Positions 8,938 to 17,789 of a DNA stretch of 64,000 bases are shown here, in pieces. The stretch spans positions 4,350,017 through 4,414,016 of the forward strand of contig NZ_JQML01000001.1 in assembly GCF_000744705.1 (NCBI RefSeq), given 5' to 3'. The stretch is from Streptacidiphilus albus JL83 (GTDB lineage: Bacteria; Actinomycetota; Actinomycetes; Streptomycetales; Streptomycetaceae). The stretch's first letter is position 1; the number at the start of each line of letters is the position of its first letter. The notes below the pieces were generated by a model. That model searched no databases. It was not told the origin of the DNA and saw only the letters and a program-made list of their open reading frames with translations. The translations under genes were made by a program, and so were the position numbers.

Positions 8938-9906
8938 CTACTCGTTCAGGTGGGCGATGATCAGGTTGGGGTCGGTGGCCGTGACGTAGGCCGCGCTGTC
9001 GATGTAGACGGTGTGGCCGCGCAGGGCGATGGAGGTGGGGTTCTCCAGGCCGTCGGCCGGGGTCAGCACGATGGAGTGGCTGCCGTCGGACTGGACGAGG
9101 GCGACCTCGCCGGGGCCGTTGAGGGCAGCCAGGAGCTGGTCGCCGTGGCCGGTGAAAGCGAAGTCGTCGATCCCGGACAGACCGGTGGCCCGGGTCTGGA
9201 GCGCACCGGCGCGTCCGTCCCGGAGGATCGGGATGCGCAGGACGGTGCCCTGGTCGAGGTTGGTGACCCAGACCGCCCCGCCGTGGATCTTCAAGCCGTT
9301 CGCGCCGAGGAAGCCGGTGGAGGCGAGTTCGGGAGCGGCGGACCACACGGTCGGCGTGCCGCCGGCCACCGGCACGCTCCAGACGGTGCCGAGGACGGAA
9401 TCGGTGACGTAGAGGGTCCCGCTCCGCGCGTCCAGGGCAAGGCCGTTGGGCAGGCCGGTCGGCGGCAGCGCCGCGATGCGCTGCGGCACGCCACCGGGGC
9501 GCAGGCGCCACACGCCGGTCAGATCGGCGGTACCGGTGGCGTAGAGGAAGTACAGGGTGCCGTCGTCGGCGCGGACGATGCCGACCGTCAGGGGGAAGCC
9601 CAGGGCCGGCGTGTGGACACCGCCGTCGGCAGGCAGCGGCATGGTCGCCAGGACGTGGATGGACCCGTTCGCGGAGATCCGGGCGACCTGGCGGGCCTCG
9701 GCGAAGGTGACGTACTCGCCGCCGCCGGGGGCCAGGGCGATGTTCTCCGGTGTCTGGCCCTTCGCCAGGTCGAAGTGGACGGCGATCCGGGCGCCGCTCA
9801 GCGGGGCCGAGGCGGCCGAGGCCGGAACCGGACCGACCGTCACGATCCCGGCGGCGCCGAGGACGGCGGCGACGGCGACGGCGGTCTTGGACAGCTTCTT
9901 GAACAT
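8938..9906 (-). CDS. Secreted ScyD/ScyE-like beta-propeller protein
   Basis: The protein has 322 residues. A Sec signal peptide (MFKKLSKTAVAVAAVLGAAG, cleavage near ASA) is followed by NHL/SMP-30-like repeats with the recurring pattern of Gly, Asp, Leu-Tyr-Val, for example NGLALDARSGTLYVTDSVLG and SIALRGHTVYIDSAAY. That matches the ScyD/ScyE family of extracellular propellers. GAAGG lies four bases before the ATG at 9906. Related proteins in cyanobacteria are tied to scytonemin; in Streptomyces the role is unknown. It is monocistronic. Confidence 0.85.
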   Translation of the reverse strand: MFKKLSKTAVAVAAVLGAAGIVTVGPVPASAASAPLSGARIAVHFDLAKGQTPENIALAPGGGEYVTFAEARQVARISANGSIHVLATMPLPADGGVHTPALGFPLTVGIVRADDGTLYFLYATGTADLTGVWRLRPGGVPQRIAALPPTGLPNGLALDARSGTLYVTDSVLGTVWSVPVAGGTPTVWSAAPELASTGFLGANGLKIHGGAVWVTNLDQGTVLRIPILRDGRAGALQTRATGLSGIDDFAFTGHGDQLLAALNGPGEVALVQSDGSHSIVLTPADGLENPTSIALRGHTVYIDSAAYVTATDPNLIIAHLNE

Positions 9907-10119
9907 GATGCCTTCACTGTTTTCGGGCATGCGGCAACGGTACGCCGACGCACTGGGTCGAGTGGATGGGCGGCTGGAAAGCCCGGATGGATGGCTCGGA
10001 CGGACGCGCTGTGCGTCCGAAACTTCGTCAGGAAGTGACTTTCGACTGTCGACCGTGCCCGGCCGGGATTTGCACCGCGGTCGCAGTCGTCGGCGCGGTG
10101 ACTGGTGAACGGTTATCAG

Positions 10120-10136
10120 TGTCCGGATATCGGACA
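10120..10136. terminator. Short palindrome after the XRE gene
   Basis: TGTCCG (10120-10125) and CGGACA (10131-10136) form a 6-bp stem around GATAT, 24 nt beyond the stop of the minus-strand XRE gene. It could be a weak terminator or a protein-binding site. Confidence 0.35.
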
Positions 10137-10159
10137 GCGGTTACGGTTGGCGTACGGGG

Positions 10160-11044
10160 TCATCCGACGTCGGCCCGGAGCCCGGGTCGCACCGGGTCGC
10201 CCTGGGCGATGGCCTGGGCGAGCAGCGCCAGCGCGGTCCGCGAGGGCGAGTCGGCCTCCGTGGTGGCGATCACGATGTTCTGGCCCGGCTCCTGGCTCCA
10301 GGTCTGCTGCGTGACGGTCAGCGGACCGACCAGCGGGTGCCGCATCCCGTAGGCGGCGACGGCACCTGCCTTGACCCGGTGATCAGCCCACATCGAGGCG
10401 AACTCCGGGCTTTTCGCGCTCAGTTCACCCACCAGCGCGTGCAGCGCGGCATCGTCCGGATACTGGCCCGCCACAAGTCGCAGACTTCCCACCACCGCTC
10501 TGGCCTTGCTCGGCCAATCGGCGTACAGGTCACGGGTATGGGCATCGAGGAAGACCAGCCGGGCCATGTTGGGACGCTCCCCCGTCCGGTCCACGGCACC
10601 GGGGTCCAGGTGTCCGGCGAACAGGGCATGGCCCAGGCGGTTCCACGCCAGCACGTCACTGCGACGGCCGACCACGATGGCCGGAGCCGCGAGTGCCTCC
10701 AGCAGCTGGCCGGTTGCCTGTGTCAGCCGCTCCGGTGCCGGCCGCCGGGCGCGGGCCGGGCCCTTGGCCGACCTGGTCAGGTTGTGCAGGTGCAGCCGCT
10801 CGGCCTCGTCCAGCCGCAGGGCCCGGGCGATCGCGTCCAGCACCTCCGGTGAGGCGTTCAGCGACTGCCCCTGCTCCAGCCGGGTGTAGTAGGAGGTGCT
10901 CACGCCTGCCAGCAGCGCCAGTTCCTCGCGCCGCAGACCCGGCACCCGCCGCCGCTCCCGATAGGTGGGCACATCGAGATCCTCGGGCCGCAGTTGCGAG
11001 CGCCGCGTCTGCAGGAACTCCCCGAGCTGCCCTTTTGCGTTCAT
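10160..11044 (-). CDS. XRE-family regulator with MmyB-like ligand domain
   Basis: The protein has 294 residues. The N-terminal helix-turn-helix (PGLRREELALLAGVSTSYYT, then RLEQGQSLNASPEVL) is followed by the MmyB-type PAS-like domain (VVGRRSDVLAWNRLGHALFA, PNMARLVFLDAHTRDLYADW). MmyB of methylenomycin clusters is the namesake; the domain is thought to bind a fatty-acid-like ligand. These regulators usually control a divergent neighbour, here the LysR gene at 11208 or the exporter-like gene beyond it. Confidence 0.9.
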   Translation of the reverse strand: MNAKGQLGEFLQTRRSQLRPEDLDVPTYRERRRVPGLRREELALLAGVSTSYYTRLEQGQSLNASPEVLDAIARALRLDEAERLHLHNLTRSAKGPARARRPAPERLTQATGQLLEALAAPAIVVGRRSDVLAWNRLGHALFAGHLDPGAVDRTGERPNMARLVFLDAHTRDLYADWPSKARAVVGSLRLVAGQYPDDAALHALVGELSAKSPEFASMWADHRVKAGAVAAYGMRHPLVGPLTVTQQTWSQEPGQNIVIATTEADSPSRTALALLAQAIAQGDPVRPGLRADVG

Positions 11045-11207
11045 GGCTCCGAGTATGGTCCGGGCCGGCACGAGCAGCCTGCCCCTGCTGGGGGTAGGCA
11101 TCTCCGGGGCGATCGACTGACTCGTGGGCTGCCCGCGTGGTGCGCACCCCTTGCGACAATGAATTCGGGCCGGCGCCTGGTCGGCCGTCGACCGATCGGT
11201 AGTACAG

Positions 11208-12140
11208 ATGGAACTGCGTCACCTGCGGTACTTCCTCGCTGTTGCCGAGACCCGCAACTTCACCCGGGCTGCCGCGCGGTGCTTCGTCGCGCAGTCCGCA
11301 CTGAGCCAGCAGATCGCGCGGCTGGAGAAGGACGTCGGCTCCGAACTGTTCAGCCGGACCAGCCGCTCGGTACGGCTGACCGCCGCCGGTGACCTGCTCG
11401 TGCCCTTGGCCCGGCGCATTCTCGCCGACGTGGACCACGCCCAGGAAGAGCTGGACGCGCTGGGCGGCCTGCGCCGCGGACGGCTGCGCCTGGGGCTGGT
11501 CCAGACCCTGGCCGGCCCGCTCGACATGGTCGAGGTGATGGCCGAGTACCACGCACGCCACCCCGGCATCGACTACCACATCGTCAACGCCACCAGCACT
11601 GACATGGCGGCGGCGGTCGCCTCCGGCGGCCTCGACCTCGCCGTCGTGGGCCTGCGTCCCCAGCAGTTGCCGGAGGGGCTGGACCACCGGGTGCTGGGCA
11701 GCGACCCGCTCGTGGTGATCGTCCCAGCCGACCACGGACTGGCGGACCGTGAGGAGGTCGACCTGGCCGAGCTGCCGACGACCCACCAGCTCATCCAGTT
11801 CGCCCGGGGCAGCGGGCTGCGTCGTCAGGTCGAGGAGGCCTTTGCCCGCGCGGGCGTCGAACCCGGCCGCAACTTCGAGGTCGCCCAGGTCCACAGCATG
11901 ATCCGCCTGGCCGCCCGCGGTGTCGGGGTGACCGTCGTGCCACGCTCCTCCGTCCAGGGCCCCAACGCGCTGCTGGGCTCCGGCACCGGCCTGCCCCACG
12001 GGGCCCGGATGCTGGCCCTGGCGGACTCCGCTGCCGTGCACCGCATCAGCGTGGTCTACGACAGCAAGCGTCTCTCCTCGGCCGCCGCCGCCTTTCTGGA
12101 GGTGGTGGACCACCACCTCCGGCCCGATCAATCGGTATGA
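11208..12140 (+). CDS. LysR-family transcriptional regulator
   Basis: The protein has 310 residues. The winged helix is MELRHLRYFLAVAETRNFTR followed by AAARCFVAQSALSQQIARLE, and the rest is a periplasmic-binding-like effector domain (RLRLGLVQTLAGPLDMVEVM onward). It lies upstream of the DUF1275 membrane gene at 12246 in the same orientation, with 105 nt between, and diverges from the XRE gene. The effector is unknown. Confidence 0.92.
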   Translation: MELRHLRYFLAVAETRNFTRAAARCFVAQSALSQQIARLEKDVGSELFSRTSRSVRLTAAGDLLVPLARRILADVDHAQEELDALGGLRRGRLRLGLVQTLAGPLDMVEVMAEYHARHPGIDYHIVNATSTDMAAAVASGGLDLAVVGLRPQQLPEGLDHRVLGSDPLVVIVPADHGLADREEVDLAELPTTHQLIQFARGSGLRRQVEEAFARAGVEPGRNFEVAQVHSMIRLAARGVGVTVVPRSSVQGPNALLGSGTGLPHGARMLALADSAAVHRISVVYDSKRLSSAAAAFLEVVDHHLRPDQSV

Positions 12141-12245
12141 GCGATCGCTGCATCTAGATCCATATGTTGGACAGAACAAAAGCATCGACAGAGGCTTGGG
12201 GGAAAGCCCGCCGCCCCAAGGGGCCCTGTTGATCGGAACGCACCC

Positions 12246-12974
12246 ATGCCTGTCGTCCTGCGTGACGCATGGACCACCGTGGTCCCCGACCTGAACGACC
12301 GGCACGGTCCGCTGCCGCCGCTGATGCTGGCCCTGACCTTGACCACCGGACTCGTCGACGCCTTCAGCTATCTGACCCTCGGGCATGTCTTCGTCGCCAA
12401 CATGACCGGCAATGTCGTCTTCTCCGGCTTCGCCCTGGTCGGCGCCCCCGGCTTCTCGCTGACCGCCTCGTTGGCAGCCGTCGGCGCCTTCGCAACGGGC
12501 GCACTGTTCGGCGGACGGCTCGCCCAACGGGCGCACGCCCACCGCGGCCGACTGCTGCACCGGGCACTCGTCCTGGAGACCCTCCTGGTCGCAGCCGCCT
12601 GTGCCGCCGCGCAGATGGCCGACCCCTCCCACGGTGCCGTCCGCTACCTGCTGATCGTGCTGCTCGGCCTCGCCATGGGCGTGCAGAACGCTGCGGCCCG
12701 CGCCCTGGCGGTCCCGGACCTGACCACGACCGTGCTGACCCTGACCATCACCGGAATCGCATCCGACAGCCGCCTCGCCGGAGGCCCCGGCAGCCGGGCC
12801 GGCCGACGCGTGCTCTCTGCCGCAGCCATGTTCCTCGGCGCCCTCATCGGGGCCCTGGCCGTACTGCACGGCCACCGGTCGATGCCCCTCCTCCTCGCGG
12901 CGCTCCTGCTCGCCGCGGCCACTGCCGCCGCATCCACCCTCACCCGCTCCGACCGCTCCTGGACGCAGCCTTGA
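12246..12974 (+). CDS. YoaK/DUF1275 family membrane protein
   Basis: The protein has 242 residues and about six membrane spans. The diagnostic segment is TTGLVDAFSYLTLGHVFVAN followed by MTGNVVFSGFALVGAP. DUF1275 proteins are integral membrane proteins of unclear function, sometimes annotated as chromate-like transporters. It may be regulated by the LysR gene just upstream. Confidence 0.88.
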   Translation: MPVVLRDAWTTVVPDLNDRHGPLPPLMLALTLTTGLVDAFSYLTLGHVFVANMTGNVVFSGFALVGAPGFSLTASLAAVGAFATGALFGGRLAQRAHAHRGRLLHRALVLETLLVAAACAAAQMADPSHGAVRYLLIVLLGLAMGVQNAAARALAVPDLTTTVLTLTITGIASDSRLAGGPGSRAGRRVLSAAAMFLGALIGALAVLHGHRSMPLLLAALLLAAATAAASTLTRSDRSWTQP

Positions 12975-13330
12975 CCCGCTCCCCGCTCGTCGCGTCCTGG
13001 CCCACCGCGCCGCTCACCGTGACCGAGGGCAGCGCCCTGCACCTCGCCCCCACGGTCACCGCCCCGGACCGGTTCTCCTGACCACCGTCTCCGACTCCGG
13101 CCTGTACTACGCGGCTCTCTGCACTCCTGGTTGGCCACCGGCCCAAGGCAACGTCGATCGACCGGGCGGCCGATGTTCGTCGCCGACCACGCGGCGCACG
13201 GCGGCGAGCGCGTCGGCCGGGCTACGGGACCGCTCCGGTGCGCCGGAGTGGCCGAAAGTACGATCCGCTCCACGGCCGACCGTGCTTTCGGCTGATGTGA
13301 CAGCCCGGCCGCCCGCAGAAGGCTGAGCAC
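12975..13330. other. Gene-free stretch with inverted repeat
   Basis: No supported gene. A possible 36-residue frame (TTG at 12972 to about 13082) may be a scrap of a lost gene. An 8-bp inverted repeat, GCCGAAAG (13251-13258) with CTTTCGGC (13285-13292), precedes the small membrane-protein gene and may be an operator. Confidence 0.4.
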
Positions 13331-13513
13331 ATGCCTACCTCACCACCGCTCGGCGTCATCGTCGCCGCTTCGGATCCGACAGGCGTGCACTACAGCCCGC
13401 TGTTCTACCTCCTGTGCGGCGTCGTGGTGCTCGCCTGCTTCATCGTCTTCTTCGCCGTGGGCCGCTTTGTGCTCCGGCAGTTGGACCGCCGCTCCCACGG
13501 CAGGTCGTCGTGA
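13331..13513 (+). CDS. Small single-span membrane protein
   Basis: The protein has 60 residues, with one clear membrane helix (LFYLLCGVVVLACFIVFFAV, residues about 24-43) and a basic C-terminus (RQLDRRSHGRSS). It lies 79 nt before an ABC ATPase gene in the same direction, so it may belong to that exporter operon. No family is recognised. The ribosome site is weak. Confidence 0.55.
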   Translation: MPTSPPLGVIVAASDPTGVHYSPLFYLLCGVVVLACFIVFFAVGRFVLRQLDRRSHGRSS

Positions 13514-13592
13514 TCCCCATCGAGCGGGAGCAGCTCCGACCGGCGGGTCGGGGTCCTGTCCACGAGAACGTCGCCTCCGACGGAGAGAACAC

Positions 13593-14492
13593 ATGACCGC
13601 AGTGCTGGAAGCCGATGGGCTGGGCAAGCGGTACGGCCGCCGCCCGGCCCTGACCGGCTGTGACCTGAACATCCCGCAGGGACGGGTCGTCGGCCTGGTG
13701 GGGCCCAACGGCGCGGGTAAGTCGACGCTGCTCCAGCTGGCCTGCGGGCTGATCGCACCGACCTCGGGCACGATCCGCGTGCTGGGCGCGCGCCCCGCCG
13801 CCGACGCGGCGCTCCTGCCCAAGGTCGGCTTCGTCGCGCAGGACACGCCGGTGTACGCCGGGCTGTCCGTCGCGGAGCACCTGCGCATGGGCGCCAAGCT
13901 CAACCCGGCCTGGGACGGGGCACTGGCGCAGCGAAGGATCGAACAGATCGGCCTGGACCCCCGGCAGCGGGCGGGCCGGCTCTCCGGCGGCCAGCGCGCC
14001 CAACTCGCCCTGACCATCGCCGTCGCCAAGCGGCCCGAACTGCTGATCTTCGACGAGCCCGCCGCCGCGCTCGATCCCCTGGCCCGGCGCGGGTTCCTGG
14101 AGAATCTGATGGAGTTCGTCGCCGACCTGGGTGCCAGTGCCATCCTCTCCTCGCACCTGCTCGCCGATGTGGAACGGGTCTGCGACTACCTGATCGTGCT
14201 GGCCGACGCCCGGGTGCAGGTCGCGGGTACGGTGCAGGACCTGCTCGCGAGCCACTACCGGTTCACCGGCGGCCACGGCGATCCCGCCGGTCTTCCGCCA
14301 GGGGTCCAGGCCATCGCGGCCGACCGCACCCCGAGCGGGAGCGCCCTGGTCGTGCACGCGGACGGCCCGCTGCCGCCCGTCGACTGGCACGTCGAGAGCA
14401 TCGAACTCGAAGACCTGGTGCTGGCCTACATGACCAGGGCGAGCGGACCGACCGGCCGTTCAGCAGCGACGGTTTCGGAGGCGCGACGATGA
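13593..14492 (+). CDS. ABC transporter ATP-binding protein
   Basis: The protein has 299 residues from the ATG at 13593, with GGAGAG upstream. Walker A is GPNGAGKST, the signature is LSGGQRAQLALTIA, and Walker B is LLIFDEPAAALDPL. Unlike the DrrA-type gene at 2699, it belongs to the CcmA-like group that pairs with a long permease with large outer loops. It overlaps the permease by four bases (ATGA). Confidence 0.92.
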   Translation: MTAVLEADGLGKRYGRRPALTGCDLNIPQGRVVGLVGPNGAGKSTLLQLACGLIAPTSGTIRVLGARPAADAALLPKVGFVAQDTPVYAGLSVAEHLRMGAKLNPAWDGALAQRRIEQIGLDPRQRAGRLSGGQRAQLALTIAVAKRPELLIFDEPAAALDPLARRGFLENLMEFVADLGASAILSSHLLADVERVCDYLIVLADARVQVAGTVQDLLASHYRFTGGHGDPAGLPPGVQAIAADRTPSGSALVVHADGPLPPVDWHVESIELEDLVLAYMTRASGPTGRSAATVSEARR

Positions 14493-15481
14493 TCTGGCTG
14501 ACCTGGCGCCAGTTCCGCACCCAGGCTCTGGCCGCACTGGCCGCCGTGCTCCTGCTCGGGAGCTACCTGGTGACGCTCGGCCTGCAGATCCGGAGCAAGC
14601 ACGACAGCGTGCTCTCCCAGTGCCGAAGCCATGGCAACTGCCCTGGACTGCTGGCCTCGTTCACGAGCCAGTACTACGTCCAGGTCTCCCTGCTGAGCTA
14701 CTTCCTGCTCATCGTCCCGGGCATCCTCGCCATGTTCTGGGGCGTCCCGCTGATCACCCGCGAGCTGGAACTGGGCACCCACCGCCTCGTGTGGAACCAG
14801 AGCGTGACCCGCAAGCGGTGGCTGCTCGTCAAGCTCGGCGTCGTGGGCCTGAGCAGCATGGCCGTAGCCGGCCTGCTCAGCCTGCTGCTGACGTGGGCCG
14901 CAAGTCCGTTCGACCAGGTCGAGGCGGACAGGTTCACTCCTGCGCTCTTCGCCGCGCGCAATATCGCGCCGGTCGCCTACGCCGCCTTCGCCTGCGCCCT
15001 CGGGGTGACCCTGGGACTGTTCATCCGCCGCACTCTGCCGGCCATGGCGCTGGCCGCGGTGCTGTTCGCCGTCGTCCAGATCACCGTCCCCAGCGTGGTC
15101 CGACCGGACCTCGTCCCACCCGTCAGGACGTCGGTGCAGCTCACATCGTCGGAGCTCGCGACCGTGAACTTCCTCGGGCAGTACGGGACCGTCGGGGGCC
15201 TGAAAGTGCCCAGCGGGGACTGGGTGGTGTCGACCAGCCCCATGTTCAACTCCGCAGGGGAGAGCATCGGCCACTCCGCCATGTACGCGAACTGCATCAA
15301 CACCTCGGTCCAGTCCGTGACGCTCAGCTGCCTGACCAAGGCGGACCTGCACGTGAACGTGACCGTGCAGCCCGCTCGCCGCTACTGGAGCTTCCAGTGG
15401 TACGAGTCGGGGCTCTACGCCCTGACCGCTGTGATCCTGGCGGGCCTGTGCCTCTGGCGGATCCGCGGCCGACTCAACTGA
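14489..15481 (+). CDS. ABC transporter permease
   Basis: The protein has 330 residues. The N-terminus MIWLTWRQFRTQALAALAAV is typical of Streptomyces exporter permeases paired with CcmA-like ATPases. There are about six membrane spans and a long outer loop (residues about 215-300) with several Cys, which may form disulfides. It follows the ATPase by a four-base overlap. The substrate is unknown. Confidence 0.9.
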   Translation: MIWLTWRQFRTQALAALAAVLLLGSYLVTLGLQIRSKHDSVLSQCRSHGNCPGLLASFTSQYYVQVSLLSYFLLIVPGILAMFWGVPLITRELELGTHRLVWNQSVTRKRWLLVKLGVVGLSSMAVAGLLSLLLTWAASPFDQVEADRFTPALFAARNIAPVAYAAFACALGVTLGLFIRRTLPAMALAAVLFAVVQITVPSVVRPDLVPPVRTSVQLTSSELATVNFLGQYGTVGGLKVPSGDWVVSTSPMFNSAGESIGHSAMYANCINTSVQSVTLSCLTKADLHVNVTVQPARRYWSFQWYESGLYALTAVILAGLCLWRIRGRLN

Positions 15482-15525
15482 TAGCCCCAGGCCCTGTCCG
15501 ACCCCATCACCGGCTTCGCCGCGTC

Positions 15526-15772
15526 ATGACCGGCACCGCCCAGCCATCGACCGCAGACCGGGACTGGGGCGGGCGACTGCCCCGGGCCGCCCGCGGTCCG
15601 CTCCCCGAGGACCAGCTCGCCGCCCAGCGACGGATACGGGCCGAGGTGGTGCCGTGGGCCGGGGAAGCGGGGACCGCCGCGGCCACGGCCGAAGGAGATC
15701 CGATCGGCCCGTTCAACGCGTTCGTGCACCGTCCCGCCGCCGCGAGGTGGCGCGACCGACCGATCACCTTCT
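15526..15772 (+). pseudogene. Truncated carboxymuconolactone decarboxylase-family gene
   Basis: A frame from the ATG at 15526 reads LPEDQLAAQRRIRAEVVPWA and then GDPIGPFNAFVHRPAAA, which matches the N-terminal 75 residues of CMD-family proteins. The similarity stops where the opposite-strand LysR gene ends (15773), so the catalytic CxxxH part is missing. I read it as a remnant left by a rearrangement. Confidence 0.55.
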
Positions 15773-16672
15773 TCACTGACCGCCCAGGCCGACGCAGTGG
15801 TGGGCAACTGTGTCGGCGAAGGCGCGGGCCAGCGGGGAGACAGCGTCCCAGCGGCGGACGGCCCAGCCGGCGGTGAGCGGGGGGAGCGCGGGGATCGGGA
15901 TGAGCCGCAGGTCGGGGTGGCTGCGGTCGGTCCATTCGGGCAAGGTCGGGACGACCGCGTGACCGAGCCCGAGCTCGGCCAGCAGAATCGCGGTGTCCCA
16001 GTCGGTGACGCTGGTGTCGAAGATCGGCCGGATGCCCGATTCGGCGAGCCACGAGCCGAGTTGGGTGCGCGCGGTCGAGTTCTCGGGCAGTCCGATGAGC
16101 CGGGCGTCCTGCAGGTCGGCGGGCTCGATGAAGGGCTTGGCAGCGAGCGGGTCACCCGCCGTGACGGCGAGCGACCAGGGCAGGTGGACGACGGGCCGCT
16201 GCTCCACGGCACCGCCCTCCCGCCGCAGGGTGATCCAGGCGAGGTCCACCGCGCCGGCGGCGAGCGCGTCGAAGCAGCCACGGCTGGACGTCTCGGTCTG
16301 GAATTCGAGGCTGGCCCGCGGAAAGCGCCGACGGAAGTCGACCACGGCGGCAGCCATGAAGTGCCGGACGGTCGTGGCACCGGTGGTGACCCGCACCGAT
16401 CCGCCCTCCGCACGGGCGAGTTCCTCGATCCGGCGCACGGCCTGATCGATGCGCCCCAGGCCCTCGGTCGCCGCCGCATGCAGCAGCCGCCCTGCCGGGG
16501 TCGGCGCCACCCCTCGCGGATGGCGTTCGAGCAGGCTGAGCCCCAGCTCCCGCTCAAGTCGCTTCACGTGCTGGCTGACTGCCGATTGCGTGCAGCCCAG
16601 GTCACGGGCGGCGGCGCTCAGCGAACCGGTTCGGCAGACCATCGCGAAGACACGGAGATCGTCAAGAGTCAC
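15773..16672 (-). CDS. LysR-family transcriptional regulator
   Basis: The protein has 299 residues from the GTG at 16672. The winged helix is seen as LDDLRVFAMVCRTGSLSAAA and DLGCTQSAVSQHVKRLEREL, followed by an effector-binding domain. The start lies four bases from a 20-bp perfect palindrome (16676-16695), which is probably its own operator, and the mRNA may be nearly leaderless. It diverges from the ketopantoate reductase gene at 16896, its likely target. Confidence 0.9.
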   Translation of the reverse strand: MTLDDLRVFAMVCRTGSLSAAARDLGCTQSAVSQHVKRLERELGLSLLERHPRGVAPTPAGRLLHAAATEGLGRIDQAVRRIEELARAEGGSVRVTTGATTVRHFMAAAVVDFRRRFPRASLEFQTETSSRGCFDALAAGAVDLAWITLRREGGAVEQRPVVHLPWSLAVTAGDPLAAKPFIEPADLQDARLIGLPENSTARTQLGSWLAESGIRPIFDTSVTDWDTAILLAELGLGHAVVPTLPEWTDRSHPDLRLIPIPALPPLTAGWAVRRWDAVSPLARAFADTVAHHCVGLGGQ

Positions 16673-16675
16673 GAG

Positions 16676-16695
16676 ACCCAAGCTTAAGCTTGGGT
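16676..16695. promoter_or_regulatory. 20-bp perfect palindrome, probable LysR operator
   Basis: The sequence ACCCAAGCTTAAGCTTGGGT is its own reverse complement. It lies directly before the GTG of the minus-strand LysR gene and 200 bases ahead of the divergent reductase gene. LysR proteins bind interrupted dyads of this kind. Confidence 0.7.
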
Positions 16696-16895
16696 TCTTC
16701 CCAGTAAACCCGTGGATTGACTTGGGTCCCACCAGGCTTGATCATCGTCCTGGGCCCAGGGCGGCAACCCGCCCGTGTCTCCATCGCGGTCCGGACGCGA
16801 TCCCGACACGGGCGGGTGTCGACCCGCCACAGGCCCGACCAACTTTCCGGCCTCCCGGACTCTCGACTCCTTGGTTTCCCAGGACAGGAGCACAC

Positions 16896-17789
16896 GTGAG
16901 CACAACCAAGCTGACAGTGGCGATTCTCGGCCCCGGCGGTGTCGGCGGCATGATCGGCGCACTGCTCGCCCGCGCCGGACACCGCATCGTCTGCCTGGCC
17001 GGGGAGCAGACCGTCACCGTGCTGCGCCAGCAGGGGCTGCGCGTCGACAGCGACCAGTACGGGGAGTTCACCGCGGCGGTGGAGGCCGACACCGAGCTGC
17101 GCGAGCCGGTGGACGCCGTCTTCGTGACGGTCAAGCAGACGGCGCTCGCCGAGGCGCTCGACCGCGTCCCGGCCGAGGTGCTCGGCACGGCGGTCGTGGT
17201 CCCACTGCTCAACGGCCTCGACCACCTCGCCGTACTGCGCGAGCACTTCCCCTCGGCCCAGGTCGTCGCGGGCACCATCCGGATCGAGGCCACCCGGACC
17301 GCACCCGGCCGCATCGTCCACACCACTCCGTTCGCCAACCTCGAACTCGCCGCCCCCGTAGAAGAGTTCGCGGACCATCTGCGGCAGGCCGGCCTGGGCG
17401 TGACCCTACGCGAGGACGAGAGCGCGATGCTCTGGGACAAGCTCGCCTTCCTCGCCCCGTTCGCCCTGCTGACCACCCGCCACCGGACCGACGTCGACAC
17501 CGTCCGTGATCGGCACCGCCCCGAACTGCTCACCGTCCTCGATGAGATCACGGCCGTAGCCCGCGCCGCCGGCACACCGGTGACCGCCGAGGGCTTGCTC
17601 TCCTTCTTCGACCGCGTCCCCGGGCCGATGAAGTCCTCGATGCAGCGCGACGCCGAGGCCGGCCGTCCGCTCGAACTCGACGCCATCGGCGGAGCCGTAC
17701 TCCGCGCCGGAGCCGCCCACGGCATCGCCACCCCGGCCACCGCCCGGCTGGTCGCCGAGGTATCGCAATCCGAACAGCGGGCCTCCTGA
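16896..17789 (+). CDS. Ketopantoate reductase (ApbA/PanE) family protein
   Basis: The protein has 297 residues from the GTG at 16896, with AGGAG five bases upstream. The Rossmann start VAILGPGGVGGMIGALLARA has the GxGxxG dinucleotide motif. The conserved Lys in FVTVKQTALAEAL and the Asn in PLLNGLDHLAVLR fit 2-dehydropantoate 2-reductase, which makes pantoate with NADPH. A second copy in a genome is often a paralogue for another 2-keto acid, so pantothenate synthesis is not certain. It shares one base with the next gene (TGATG). Confidence 0.85.
   Translation: MSTTKLTVAILGPGGVGGMIGALLARAGHRIVCLAGEQTVTVLRQQGLRVDSDQYGEFTAAVEADTELREPVDAVFVTVKQTALAEALDRVPAEVLGTAVVVPLLNGLDHLAVLREHFPSAQVVAGTIRIEATRTAPGRIVHTTPFANLELAAPVEEFADHLRQAGLGVTLREDESAMLWDKLAFLAPFALLTTRHRTDVDTVRDRHRPELLTVLDEITAVARAAGTPVTAEGLLSFFDRVPGPMKSSMQRDAEAGRPLELDAIGGAVLRAGAAHGIATPATARLVAEVSQSEQRAS

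Noticed and set aside
12269-13081. Plus-strand frame overlapping the DUF1275 gene
   Set aside because: Arg/Pro-rich shadow of the membrane-protein gene for most of its length.
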